From Devosia oryzisoli (GTDB lineage Bacteria; Pseudomonadota; Alphaproteobacteria; Rhizobiales; Devosiaceae): a stretch of 64,000 nt of DNA. How positions within the stretch are numbered: position 1 is the stretch's first letter; each line of letters starts with the position of its first letter. The translations under genes were made by a program, and so were the position numbers. The stretch covers positions 310,001 to 374,000 of the forward strand of contig NZ_JACYFU010000003.1 of NCBI RefSeq assembly GCF_014837245.1, given 5' to 3'. The notes under the pieces were generated by a model. That model worked only from the letters and a program-made list of their open reading frames with translations. It did not search any database and was not told the DNA's origin. Shown here in pieces: positions 37,142 to 45,637 of the stretch.

Positions 37142-38601
37142 GAACGTGCCTCCTCGATGGCGGGATAAAGGGCGCGGTATCGCGCATATTGATCGGAATA
37201 AGCGGCCGACAGCGTCTTGTCGGGTGCAATGGTGGTTTTGATGGGCGGCATGGTCATGACCTGTGCCGGGTCGGCGCCTTCTGCGGCGCAAAGAGCAAGT
37301 CGCGCGGCGCCCAGTGCGCCGCCGAAATCGCCGTCCTCGGGTAGGGCGATTTCCATGTCGAGATTGGTGGCCAGCATTCTCAGCCACAGTGCCGAGCGCG
37401 AGCCGCCCCCCACCGCGAGAAGGCGATTGATCGTGGTGCCGGCATCGGCCAGCACGCGCTGGCAATCGCGCATGGCGAACGTCACGCCCTCCATCACGGC
37501 CTGCGCCATCTGTGCAGTGTCTGTGGATTGGCTGAGGCCGGTGAACGACCCGCGCGCGCCGGCATTGTTGTGCGGCGTCCGCTCACCCGAGAGGTAGGGC
37601 AGGAAGATGGCTTCCCCCGGCCCCCTGAACTCCGCTTCGGCCTCGCCAGAAAGCTCCGCCTGCTTCTTGCCGGTGATGCGCGCGAGCCAGTTCAGCGAGT
37701 CGGTGGCTGACAGGATGACGCCCATCTGGTGCCAGGTACTGGGAATAGCATGACAGAAGGCGTGCACGGCGCCGGCCGTATTGGGGCTGAACTTTTCATT
37801 CGAGACGAACAGTACGCCCGACGTGCCGAGCGAGACGAAGCCCTCGCCGGGGCGGATCGCGCCGATGCCGCAGGCGGCCGCCGCATTGTCGCCGGCGCCG
37901 CCAGCCACGACCACCGGCCCGCTCATACCCCAGCGGGCCACGTATTCGTCCTTGAGCTGCGCCGAAACTGCCGAGCCTTCAACCAGACGCGGCATGTGTT
38001 CGCGAGTCAGCCCGGTGACGCCGAGCAATTCGTCGGACCAGTCGCGCTTGGCCACATCAAGCCAAAGCGTGCCGGCGGCATCGGACATGTCCTCCACATG
38101 CTCGCCGGTCAGCAGCAGCCGCACATAGGCCTTGGGCAGCAGGACCTTCCTGATCTGCTTGTAGATTTCCGGCTCGTGCTTGCGGACCCAGGCGATCTTG
38201 GGCGCAGTGAAGCCGGGCATGGCGATGTTGCCGGCCAGTCTGCGCAGCGAGGGCAGGGCGGCCTCCATCTCGCCGCACTCGGCGGCCGAGCGCCCGTCAT
38301 TCCAGAGAATGCAGGGGCGCAGCACCTTGTCGTTGTCGCCCAGCAACGTCGCCCCATGCATGTGGCCCGAAAGTCCGATACCCTTGACGGCCGCGAGCGC
38401 CTTAGGGTGACTCTCCTTGAGCTTGTCGATGGCGGCGAGGGTCGCGTCCCACCAATCCGCAGGGTTTTGCTCGGACCAGCCGGGCTGGGGACGCACGGGC
38501 TCGACGGCGGCAGCGGACGTTTCGCCCAGCGCCTTGCCATCGCGGTCGATCAGCAGCGCCTTCACCCCGGACGTGCCGATATCGATGCCAAGATAGGTCA
38601 T
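37138..38601 (-). CDS. xylB: Xylulokinase
   Basis: XylB phosphorylates D-xylulose to D-xylulose 5-phosphate for the pentose phosphate pathway. The 487-residue FGGY kinase starts [22 protein letters not shown] (phosphate 1) and has [23 protein letters not shown] (substrate), the second-half [14 protein letters not shown] and [16 protein letters not shown] (adenosine). It is upstream of xylA with a four-base overlap. A near-perfect palindrome abuts the start codon. Confidence 0.95.
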   Translation of the reverse strand: MTYLGIDIGTSGVKALLIDRDGKALGETSAAAVEPVRPQPGWSEQNPADWWDATLAAIDKLKESHPKALAAVKGIGLSGHMHGATLLGDNDKVLRPCILWNDGRSAAECGEMEAALPSLRRLAGNIAMPGFTAPKIAWVRKHEPEIYKQIRKVLLPKAYVRLLLTGEHVEDMSDAAGTLWLDVAKRDWSDELLGVTGLTREHMPRLVEGSAVSAQLKDEYVARWGMSGPVVVAGGAGDNAAAACGIGAIRPGEGFVSLGTSGVLFVSNEKFSPNTAGAVHAFCHAIPSTWHQMGVILSATDSLNWLARITGKKQAELSGEAEAEFRGPGEAIFLPYLSGERTPHNNAGARGSFTGLSQSTDTAQMAQAVMEGVTFAMRDCQRVLADAGTTINRLLAVGGGSRSALWLRMLATNLDMEIALPEDGDFGGALGAARLALCAAEGADPAQVMTMPPIKTTIAPDKTLSAAYSDQYARYRALYPAIEEARS

Positions 38602-38616
38602 GAGGCACGTACCTCA
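38601..38616. promoter_or_regulatory. Near-palindrome at the xylB start
   Basis: TGAGGCACGTACCTCA is palindromic except for its two central-flank bases. It touches the xylB ATG and lies 73 bases from the LacI-type regulator stop, so it could be an operator; chance cannot be excluded. Confidence 0.25.
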
Positions 38617-38689
38617 CAGAGTGTCAGGCTGTACATTTAAATATCTCCCTCACCCCGCCGGGCGCCCCGCTGTTGGATTGGCCGGTTGT

Positions 38690-39757
38690 TTACCTGAGAT
38701 TGTCGCGCAGGAAAATCCCAATTTCAATGGGGTCGGTTTCCGCCTCACGCCCGGCCCCCAGCGCCAGCGCCCGGGCGGCGCGGATGACCTCCCGAATTTC
38801 CCCGTCCGGATTTTGATCGAGCACGACATCGATAGCCCCGGCAATCAGTCCGGCACGGGTCGGCGCCGTCAGTTCATGCGCCACCACACGCAGACCGCCG
38901 GCCTTGCCGCTGGTTTCCAGGGCAGTCACCAAGCCCCCATTGCCGGCGCCCAAGTTATAGAGCCCCACCAGCTCCGGCCGTTCCTTGAGAAGGCGATACA
39001 CAATCTCCGCCGTTTGATTGCGCTCGTCGTGGCCCTCAAGCGGGCCGACAATTTCGATGGCGGGAAACTCGGCCCCCAGCGCGGCCGAAAATCCCTCCCA
39101 GCGCTCCAGGTGATCGCGCAGGTGCAGCGATCCGGCAATAACAGCCACTTGCCCTCCCTGAGGCAGGAAACGTCCCATGAGCGAGGCCGCTGTGCGTCCG
39201 GCCGCGACATTGTCGATTCCCACGAACTGCCGGCGCGTCGATCCGGGAAGATCGGACACCAATGTAAGGACGATGATGCCGCGCCGGTTGGCGGCGTCGA
39301 CGGCGGCCAGAACTTCGGGCTCTTCGCTGGCCACCACGATGGCGCTGTCGCAGGCGCGGGGATCGAGTTCGGACAACTCTCGAGCCAATCCTTGCGTATC
39401 GAAGGGACGAAAACGCCGCAGCTCGAGCGACAGCCTGTCAGATAGCGCCAGCGGCGCCCGGCGCAGGACGGACGCGGCGAGGCTCTCCATGAATTCGTTG
39501 GTGCCGTCCGGTATGAAGAAGACCAGGCGCAAATCACGTGCCCGCGCCATGAGCGAGGCGTTGAGATCACGCGTGAAGCCGATGCGCGCAATGGCCTCTT
39601 CCACCTTCTCTGCCGTTGCCGCGCGCACTCCAGGACGTCCATTCAGCACCCGGTCCACGGTTGCGAGGGACACCCCGGCAGCTCGCGCGACGTCGTGCAC
39701 CGTCGCCCGCCGCTTGATGGATTCGTCGTTCACGCCAATTCCTTGAGCCGTTTGCAT
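38690..39757 (-). CDS. LacI-family transcriptional regulator, likely of the xylose genes
   Basis: The N-terminus has the LacI helix-turn-helix TVHDVARAAGVSLATVDRVLNGRPGVRAAT followed by a periplasmic-binding-type sugar domain (about residues 75-350, with VIAGSLHLRDHLERWEGF and LYNLGAGNGGLVTALE). The ATG at 39757 gives 355 residues; a GTG at 39733 after AAGGA is an alternative, and the frame reaches a TTG at 39781. It sits just upstream of xylBA and is divergent from the aldose epimerase, so it probably controls one or both. The effector (xylose is likely) is inferred. Confidence 0.88.
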   Translation of the reverse strand: MQTAQGIGVNDESIKRRATVHDVARAAGVSLATVDRVLNGRPGVRAATAEKVEEAIARIGFTRDLNASLMARARDLRLVFFIPDGTNEFMESLAASVLRRAPLALSDRLSLELRRFRPFDTQGLARELSELDPRACDSAIVVASEEPEVLAAVDAANRRGIIVLTLVSDLPGSTRRQFVGIDNVAAGRTAASLMGRFLPQGGQVAVIAGSLHLRDHLERWEGFSAALGAEFPAIEIVGPLEGHDERNQTAEIVYRLLKERPELVGLYNLGAGNGGLVTALETSGKAGGLRVVAHELTAPTRAGLIAGAIDVVLDQNPDGEIREVIRAARALALGAGREAETDPIEIGIFLRDNLR

Positions 39758-39856
39758 GCATGCTTCTTGGCTCTGCGACAAAGGTCAAGTGCGCCGTTGC
39801 AGCCTTTGGCCGATGGGGCTACAGCTTCGCGCCGACACATCTGGAGGGGACAGGCA

Positions 39857-40867
39857 ATGGGCATAGAAGTCACCACGTTTGGCGAGCATCAGGGGCAGCG
39901 GGTCGACCAGTTCCGCCTCCGGAGCGAGACCGGTGTTATGGTCGACATCATCGGCTATGGCGTCGTGGTGCGCGACTGGCGCGTGCCGGTCGCAGGTGGC
40001 GAGCGTGGCGTGGTGCTCGGTTTCGAGAGCTTCGAGCCCTATCCGCAGCATAGCCCCCATTTCGGATCGCTTGCGGGCCGGGTGGCCAACCGCATCAAGG
40101 ACGCAAGCTTTACCCTCGAGGGGACAACATACAACCTGCCGGCAAATGCCGGGTCGCTGCAACTGCATGGCGGCGTAGAAGGCCTGGGCCGCCAGGTTTG
40201 GGCCGGACAAGCCGACAGCGCCAACAACGCCGTCCGGTTTACCCATTTCTCGCCCGATGGGGCGATGGGCTATCCGGGCAACGTGAATTTCTCCGCCACC
40301 TACACGCTGTCCGGAAATCGCCTGCGTTTGGAACTGGCCGCGACGACTGACCGTGCCACCCCCATCAGCCTCGTGCAGCACCAATATTTCAACCTGGGCA
40401 CCACCGACACGGTCCTCGACCATACAATCCAGGTCAATTCCAGCGCCTATACCGAACTCGGCGCCGATCTGTGCCCGACAGGTGCGATCCTGCCCTCGCA
40501 TGGCACGATCTATGATCTGCGCGAGGGGCGTACGATGCGCGACGGCGCGGGCGCGCCGATCGACTACGACATCGGCATGGTGCTCGACACCGGCCGCAAG
40601 CATGCCGATCCGATCGCGACCGTGGTAGCGCCCAACAAGGACCTGACGCTCAAGCTCTGGTGCGACCGGCCGGGATTGCAGGTCTACAATGGCGTCTGGA
40701 CCGACGTGTCCGTGCCCGGCCTCGGCGGCAAGCGCTATGGCAAGCATTCAGGCTTCTGCCTCGAAGATCAGGCTCTTGCCGATGCGGTGCACAACCCGCA
40801 CTTCCCCAACATCATCTACTCGCCCGAGCGGCCCTACAGCCATTGGTGCGAGTTCGAGATCGCCTGA
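39857..40867 (+). CDS. Aldose 1-epimerase (galactose mutarotase family)
   Basis: Aldose 1-epimerases interconvert the alpha and beta forms of free sugars, speeding entry of xylose or galactose into isomerases and kinases. The 336-residue product has the family order: HFGSLAGRVANRIKDASFTLEGTTYNLPAN, LHGGVEGLGRQVW (catalytic His), QHQYFNLGTTDTVLDHTIQV (second His), and QVYNGVW and GFCLEDQALADAVHNPHFPN near the end (Glu base). The ATG at 39857 has GGAGGGGA upstream. It is divergent from the LacI gene. Confidence 0.92.
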   Translation: MGIEVTTFGEHQGQRVDQFRLRSETGVMVDIIGYGVVVRDWRVPVAGGERGVVLGFESFEPYPQHSPHFGSLAGRVANRIKDASFTLEGTTYNLPANAGSLQLHGGVEGLGRQVWAGQADSANNAVRFTHFSPDGAMGYPGNVNFSATYTLSGNRLRLELAATTDRATPISLVQHQYFNLGTTDTVLDHTIQVNSSAYTELGADLCPTGAILPSHGTIYDLREGRTMRDGAGAPIDYDIGMVLDTGRKHADPIATVVAPNKDLTLKLWCDRPGLQVYNGVWTDVSVPGLGGKRYGKHSGFCLEDQALADAVHNPHFPNIIYSPERPYSHWCEFEIA

Positions 40868-40905
40868 GGGGAGAGACGAGGACTCTCGGGACGGGAGAGG
40901 ACGAG

Positions 40906-41613
40906 ATGGACAAGACCGAGCGGCTTTTTTCCATCATGGACGCCTTGCGGCGCCATCGCCTGCCAGTGACGGCCGCAGCGCTTGCCCAGGAGCAGGGCGT
41001 CTCGGTGCGGACACTCTATCGCGACATCCAGACACTGATCGGTCTGGGGGCGCCGATCGATGGCGAGGCGGGCATCGGCTACATGCTGCGGCCTGGCTTC
41101 TTCCTGCCGCCGCTGATGTTCTCGGCCGAGGAGTTGGAGGCGCTCGTGCTCGGCGCGCGCTGGGTGGAAACGCAGCCCGACGACGGCCTGGGAGCCGCTG
41201 CCCGCAACGCGCTGGCCAAGATCGCGACCGCCTCGCCCGAAGACCTGCGCGACCGGATCAGCGACACCGCGCTTTGGCCGGTGGCCATCTGGGGCGAGCG
41301 CAAGCCCCTGCCGGTGCTGGGCGACATCCGCCTCGCGATGCGCCAGGAGCGCGCGGTCACCATCGACTATGAGGATGAGCAGGGGCGTGCCAGCAGCCGC
41401 ACCATCTGGCCGGTCGCCCTGGCCTTCTTCCAGGGCAAGCAGGTGATTTCGGCCTGGTGCCTGTTGCGAGAGGACTTCCGCAACTTCCGAACGGACCGCA
41501 TCGCACGTCTGGAAGTGACAGAGGAGCGATACGGCAAGCGCCGTGCCGTTTTGGAGCGCGAATGGCGCGCCGGCTGGACCCAGGACCATTCGCCAGCGGC
41601 GCTGGATGGGTGA
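40906..41613 (+). CDS. YafY-type transcriptional regulator (HTH + WYL domain)
   Basis: The 235-residue product starts MDKTERLFSIMDALRRHRLPVTAAALAQEQGVSVRTLYRDIQTLIGLGAPI, an HTH_11/DeoR-like helix-turn-helix, and contains a WYL-type ligand domain (about 135-220: RAVTIDYEDEQGRASSRTIWPVALAFFQGKQVISAWCLLREDFRNFRTDRI). WYL domains sense small molecules or nucleic acids; the target here is unknown. The ATG at 40906 follows GGGAGAGG. It starts 39 bases after the epimerase and is probably cotranscribed. Confidence 0.88.
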   Translation: MDKTERLFSIMDALRRHRLPVTAAALAQEQGVSVRTLYRDIQTLIGLGAPIDGEAGIGYMLRPGFFLPPLMFSAEELEALVLGARWVETQPDDGLGAAARNALAKIATASPEDLRDRISDTALWPVAIWGERKPLPVLGDIRLAMRQERAVTIDYEDEQGRASSRTIWPVALAFFQGKQVISAWCLLREDFRNFRTDRIARLEVTEERYGKRRAVLEREWRAGWTQDHSPAALDG

Positions 41614-41703
41614 CGGCCCTGTCGACCCAACGTGCTTGATCGGCGAATGCTGGCGGGTCTAGAACATAGGGCGTTAGCATCGCAAACGTCAGCGTCTTTT
41701 TCC

Positions 41704-42822
41704 ATGACCTCTACTTTCAAATCGTATGTCCTCGACCAATTGTCGAGGGCCGGGCTGCGCATCGGTACTTCATTTTCTCCTGGTGACATCATCATTCACG
41801 ACGACGCCGTCTTCAGCCGGCTTCTGCGGGACGGCTCGCTGGGACTGGGCGAAGCCTATATGGACGGGTTGTGGGACGCAGAGGCCGTTGACGAAGTTCT
41901 GTTCAAGGTTCTCGATGCGGGTGTGGCGGATCACTTGCCCCGGGACCTGGCGCTTGTCTTTTCCATGGTCCGCGGACGCCTGCTCAACATGCAGCGATTG
42001 CGTGTGAGGGAGGTTGGCGAGAAACACTACGATATCGGCAACGACCTCTACAAAGCCATGCTCGACCCGCGCATGGTCTATTCGTGCGGCTACTGGGCGA
42101 ATGCGACGACCTTGGCCGAAGCACAGGAGGCCAAGCTTGATCTGATCTGCCGCAAGATCGGCCTTGAGCCGGGCATGCGCGTCCTCGACATCGGCTCGGG
42201 CTGGGGAGGGTTCCTGCAGTTTGCGGCCGAACGCTATGGCATCACCGGGCTGGGCGTGACCGTATCGAAAGAGCAGGCGGCGCTGGCCAACGAGCGGACG
42301 AAAGGTCTGCCGGTTGAAACAAAGCTGCTCGACTACATGGCGCTCGACGGGCAATTCGACCGCATCGTCTCCGTGGGCATGTTCGAGCATGTGGGCTACA
42401 AGAACTATCGGCTGTATTTCCAGAAGGCCGCCAAGCTCCTCAAGCCCGACGGGCTGTTCCTGCTGCACTCCATCGGCGGTCACATCTCGACCACCCACGG
42501 CGACCCATGGACCGAGAAATACATCTTTGCCAACGGAATGCTGCCTTCGGTGGCACAGATCGGGAAGTCCATCGAAGGGCTCTTCATCATGGAAGACTGG
42601 CACAATTTCGGTGCCTATTATGATCTGACCCTGATGGCATGGCTGCGGAACTTTGAGGCGGCGTGGCCAACGCTGGCCGATGCCTACGACGAACGCTTCC
42701 ACCGCATGTGGCGCTACTACCTGTCCATGTCGGCAGCGCTGTTCCGGGCAAGACGCATCAGCCTATGGCAGGTTGTGCTGTCGCCCAAGGGTGTCCGTGG
42801 GGGTTATCGCCGCGTAAGCTGA
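41704..42822 (+). CDS. cfa: Cyclopropane-fatty-acyl-phospholipid synthase
   Basis: Cfa transfers a methylene group from SAM to double bonds of membrane phospholipid acyl chains. The 372-residue product aligns well with E. coli Cfa: SRAGLRIGTSFSPGDI, GSLGLGEAYMDGLW, EKHYDIGNDLYKAMLDPRMVYSCGYW, the SAM site VLDIGSGWGGF (about 160-170), FDRIVSVGMFEHVG and FIMEDWHNFGAYYDLTLMAW. The ATG at 41704 is chosen by this alignment; the open frame reaches 41632. Its end faces the next gene 37 bases away. Confidence 0.95.
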   Translation: MTSTFKSYVLDQLSRAGLRIGTSFSPGDIIIHDDAVFSRLLRDGSLGLGEAYMDGLWDAEAVDEVLFKVLDAGVADHLPRDLALVFSMVRGRLLNMQRLRVREVGEKHYDIGNDLYKAMLDPRMVYSCGYWANATTLAEAQEAKLDLICRKIGLEPGMRVLDIGSGWGGFLQFAAERYGITGLGVTVSKEQAALANERTKGLPVETKLLDYMALDGQFDRIVSVGMFEHVGYKNYRLYFQKAAKLLKPDGLFLLHSIGGHISTTHGDPWTEKYIFANGMLPSVAQIGKSIEGLFIMEDWHNFGAYYDLTLMAWLRNFEAAWPTLADAYDERFHRMWRYYLSMSAALFRARRISLWQVVLSPKGVRGGYRRVS

Positions 42823-42859
42823 TGGCGGATTCACGTGAAACGTTTATCCACAGGCTTCA

Positions 42860-43474
42860 TCAGAAAATCGCGCTCAAACTCCAGAGCCTTGCCCCGAGAC
42901 CGCCGAGCAGGCCCACCTGCAGCGCCATGATCAGCAGCGTGGTCAGCTGGAAGCTCGGCTTGCGTGTCTTGTGACGCAGCACGGCCTGCGCCAATAGGCC
43001 CCCCGCAATGCCGCCGCACATATCCAGAGCGTGCAGAGTCGTCTCGCGCACCCGCCAATGCCCTGTCTCGGCATAACTCTTGTCCGCCGCGTAGGTGAGC
43101 ATCGAGAGGCACGCCATGATCCCGTATGCCAGCAGTACAGCGTCGGGCAGCACACCGCTGGACCAGTCGAAGACAACCAGCGCTGCAACAGCCAGCGCCG
43201 CGAAGTACCGCCAATCGGCCACAAGTCCGGCCGGCGCCGGCGCCCTCCGTCGCGGCGGCGGCACCGGATTGGCGCCGAGAACCGAGGCGGCTTTCGCTAC
43301 CGGCCGTCCATCGCTGCCAATGGAAGGCCGAAAGCGCAGCTGGTCGCCCACGCGCGGCCGCGTCGCGATCCGCCCGATCTCGCTGATGTGGATGAAGTAG
43401 CGCGTCCGATCGGGCGTCACGACAAAGCCAAAGCCACGCTCATCATTCCACTGCACGAGCTCACCCGTCTCCAT
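42860..43474 (-). CDS. Cold-shock domain + DUF1294 membrane protein
   Basis: The 204-residue product has an N-terminal cold-shock domain (METGELVQWNDERGFGFVVTPD, YFIHISEI; RNP1-like GFGFV) and, after a Pro/Arg linker (about 72-85), a DUF1294 domain of three to four membrane segments with the family motif YAADKSYAETGHWRVRETTLHALDMCGGIAGGLLAQAVLRHKTRKPSF. Fusions of this kind are known; the function is unclear, perhaps an RNA-binding module held at the membrane. It is convergent with cfa and ends 2 bases downstream of the Nudix gene. Confidence 0.85.
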   Translation of the reverse strand: METGELVQWNDERGFGFVVTPDRTRYFIHISEIGRIATRPRVGDQLRFRPSIGSDGRPVAKAASVLGANPVPPPRRRAPAPAGLVADWRYFAALAVAALVVFDWSSGVLPDAVLLAYGIMACLSMLTYAADKSYAETGHWRVRETTLHALDMCGGIAGGLLAQAVLRHKTRKPSFQLTTLLIMALQVGLLGGLGARLWSLSAIF

Positions 43475-43476
43475 GC

Positions 43477-43902
43477 TCAGAATATCGCCCGGCGCAGCGG
43501 TAGCCTTATCGGGTGGGGGAAGCCGTGCCGCAGGTCCTCCCGAAACCGCTCACGGAGCACCTCTGGGAAGAGATGACCTTCCGGCAAGGCACCAAGGTTG
43601 AACCAGCCTGCCTCGCTGATGGCTTCCCCTGAAGCCGGATTGGCGGAAACGTCGACGTCGCCCGAGAGGTAGTCTGCCAGAAACCAGAATTTGACCGTTC
43701 GTCCCTGGGCATCGAACAATTCGGCGATATAGGCGACGTTTCTTACTCCCACGCGCACCCCGGTCTCTTCGAACGCCTCCCGTTCAGCGGCGGCTTCCAG
43801 CTCTTCAGCGCCTTCGACCCCACCGCCGGGAGCCGACCAGAAGTCGTGTCTTCCCGGCCGAAGGTGACGCACGAGCAGGATCTGGTTGTTCCGCACCGCC
43901 AA
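43477..43902 (-). CDS. Nudix hydrolase
   Basis: The product (about 141 residues) has a complete Nudix box, GGGVEGAEELEAAAEREAFEETGVRVG, which binds metal and cleaves nucleoside-diphosphate-linked substrates. Substrate unknown. The start is doubtful: a TTG at 43902 and a GTG at 43896 are in frame, but an ATG at 43928, three bases after the comM stop, opens MLHRIS in the neighbouring frame, as if one base were missing between 43905 and 43915. The gene is tightly placed between comM and the cold-shock gene. Confidence 0.85.
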   Translation of the reverse strand: MAVRNNQILLVRHLRPGRHDFWSAPGGGVEGAEELEAAAEREAFEETGVRVGVRNVAYIAELFDAQGRTVKFWFLADYLSGDVDVSANPASGEAISEAGWFNLGALPEGHLFPEVLRERFREDLRHGFPHPIRLPLRRAIF

Positions 43903-43931
43903 AACACCGCCGATATCCGGTGCAGCATGGC

Positions 43932-45458
43932 TCAGGCCGCTCCGAAGTTGAGCCGATAGCTCAGGGCCTCTGCCACGTGCGGGCGACCGACCCGGTCACT
44001 GCCGGCCAGATCGGCCAGGGTCCGTGCCACCTTGAGCACCCGATGGTAAGCCCGGGCGGAGAGGTTGAACCGCTCCGCCGCCTGCAGCAGCAGCGACTGA
44101 CTCTCGCGGTCCGGCTCGACCAGCTTTTCAATCAGCGTCGCGCCGGCCGCCGCATTGGTGCGGATGCTCGGCTGGCCGGCCGCTTCGTAGCGCTGGCGCT
44201 GGCGCTCCCGGGCTGCGGCGACACGGGCTGCCACCTCGGCCGAGGACTCCGCCGCTCCTGCTGGCCCGATCATGTCGACGGCCGACACTGCGGGGACATC
44301 GATCCGGATATCGATGCGATCGAGGAAGGGGCCGGATACGCGCGCCTGATAGTCGCTGGCGCAGGCCGGACCGCGTTTGCAGGTATGTCCGGGCGTGCCG
44401 GCCATGCCGCATTTGCACGGGTTCATCGCGGCGATCAGCTGGAAGCGGCTGGGATAGGTCACGCGGGCATTGGCGCGTGCGATGACGGTTTCTCCGCTTT
44501 CGAGCGGCTGGCGGAGACTGTCCAGCACGCCAGGGGAGAATTCCGGCAGTTCGTCGAGGAAGAGCACACCGTTATGGGCGAGGCTTGCTTCCCCCGGTCG
44601 GACCTTGAGACCGCCGCCCACCAGGGCTGCCATGGAAGCGGAATGGTGAGGCGCACGGAACGGCCGCCGATCCGAGAGCGCGCCCCCGACCAGTTCCCCG
44701 GCGATGGATTGAATCATCGAGACGTCGAGCAGTTCACGCGGGTCGAGGGGGGGCAGGATAGACGGCAAGCGCGCCGCGAGCATGGACTTGCCGGCGCCCG
44801 GGGGGCCGACCAGCAGCAGGTTGTGACCGCCGGCAGCGGCTACTTCCAGCGCCCGGCGCGCTACCGCCTGCCCGCGCACATCGGCAAGATCGGGCAACGT
44901 TCCCGGGTCCATCACCTGTCGGCGCGGCTGCGGTCGAGCCTGCACCTGATGGCCCGTAAGATGATTGACCAGCGCCAAGAGGCTTTCCCCGGCGATGATG
45001 TCCACATCCTCACCTGCCCAGGCTGCCTCTGGCCCCGACAGGGAGGGACAGATAACGCCGAGGCCGCGCGCCTGAGCGGCAATGGCCGCGGGGAGGACGC
45101 CCCCCACATGCGCCAGCCGCCCATCAAGCCCAAGCTCCCCGAGCGCAAGGTAGCCATCGAGGGCATCCTGCGGAATGGCGCCCAGGGCTGCCATCAATCC
45201 TAGGGCGATGGGCAGGTCGTAGTGGCTGCCTTCCTTGGGCAGGTCGGCCGGTGCAAGGTTGATGGTAATGCGCTTGGGCGGCAACCCCAGCCCCGAAGCC
45301 AGGAGCGCGGCACGAACGCGCTCGCCGCTTTCGCGCACCGCCTTGTCCGGCAGCCCAACCAGAATAAACCCAGGCATGCCCGGCGCGATCTGCACCTGGA
45401 CATCGACCGGCACCGCCTCGATGCCCTGAAAAGCCACTGTGGCAACCCGAGTGACCAT
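43932..45458 (-). CDS. ComM/YifB family Mg-chelatase-like AAA ATPase
   Basis: ComM-type ATPases act in branch migration during natural transformation in some bacteria. The 508-residue product starts MVTRVATVAFQGIEAVPVDVQVQIAPGMPGF, has the ChlI/LonP-like N-terminal domain, Walker A VGPPGAGKSM near 219-228, LFLDELPEF (Walker B), AAMNPCKCG and the zinc-like Cys cluster CGxxGxxxxxCKRGPAC, and a C-terminal lid domain. The ATG at 45458 has GGGGG upstream; the frame extends to 45557. It is divergent from the lysozyme gene. Confidence 0.93.
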   Translation of the reverse strand: MVTRVATVAFQGIEAVPVDVQVQIAPGMPGFILVGLPDKAVRESGERVRAALLASGLGLPPKRITINLAPADLPKEGSHYDLPIALGLMAALGAIPQDALDGYLALGELGLDGRLAHVGGVLPAAIAAQARGLGVICPSLSGPEAAWAGEDVDIIAGESLLALVNHLTGHQVQARPQPRRQVMDPGTLPDLADVRGQAVARRALEVAAAGGHNLLLVGPPGAGKSMLAARLPSILPPLDPRELLDVSMIQSIAGELVGGALSDRRPFRAPHHSASMAALVGGGLKVRPGEASLAHNGVLFLDELPEFSPGVLDSLRQPLESGETVIARANARVTYPSRFQLIAAMNPCKCGMAGTPGHTCKRGPACASDYQARVSGPFLDRIDIRIDVPAVSAVDMIGPAGAAESSAEVAARVAAARERQRQRYEAAGQPSIRTNAAAGATLIEKLVEPDRESQSLLLQAAERFNLSARAYHRVLKVARTLADLAGSDRVGRPHVAEALSYRLNFGAA

Positions 45459-45535
45459 GCGGACCCCCAATTTCCCCAACGCTAGCAGAGCATTGGAGAA
45501 CTCACAAGAACGTAAAGCGAACACAATATGGCCCG

Positions 45536-45580
45536 TTAACCATGCCTGTCGCCACAATGGTTACCCTAAGCCTCCATTAA
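45536..45580. promoter_or_regulatory. CtrA-like sites between comM and the lysozyme gene
   Basis: TTAACCAT (45536-45543) matches the CtrA half-site, and CTAA-N7-TTAA (45566-45580) matches the full TTAA-N7-TTAA box with one mismatch. The divergent promoters of two genes share the region. Confidence 0.35.
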
Positions 45581-45637
45581 CCCGCTCATGTTGAATCGAA
45601 GGCTCTGTTTGTTTCTGCGTACCGAGTGTTCTCGCCC

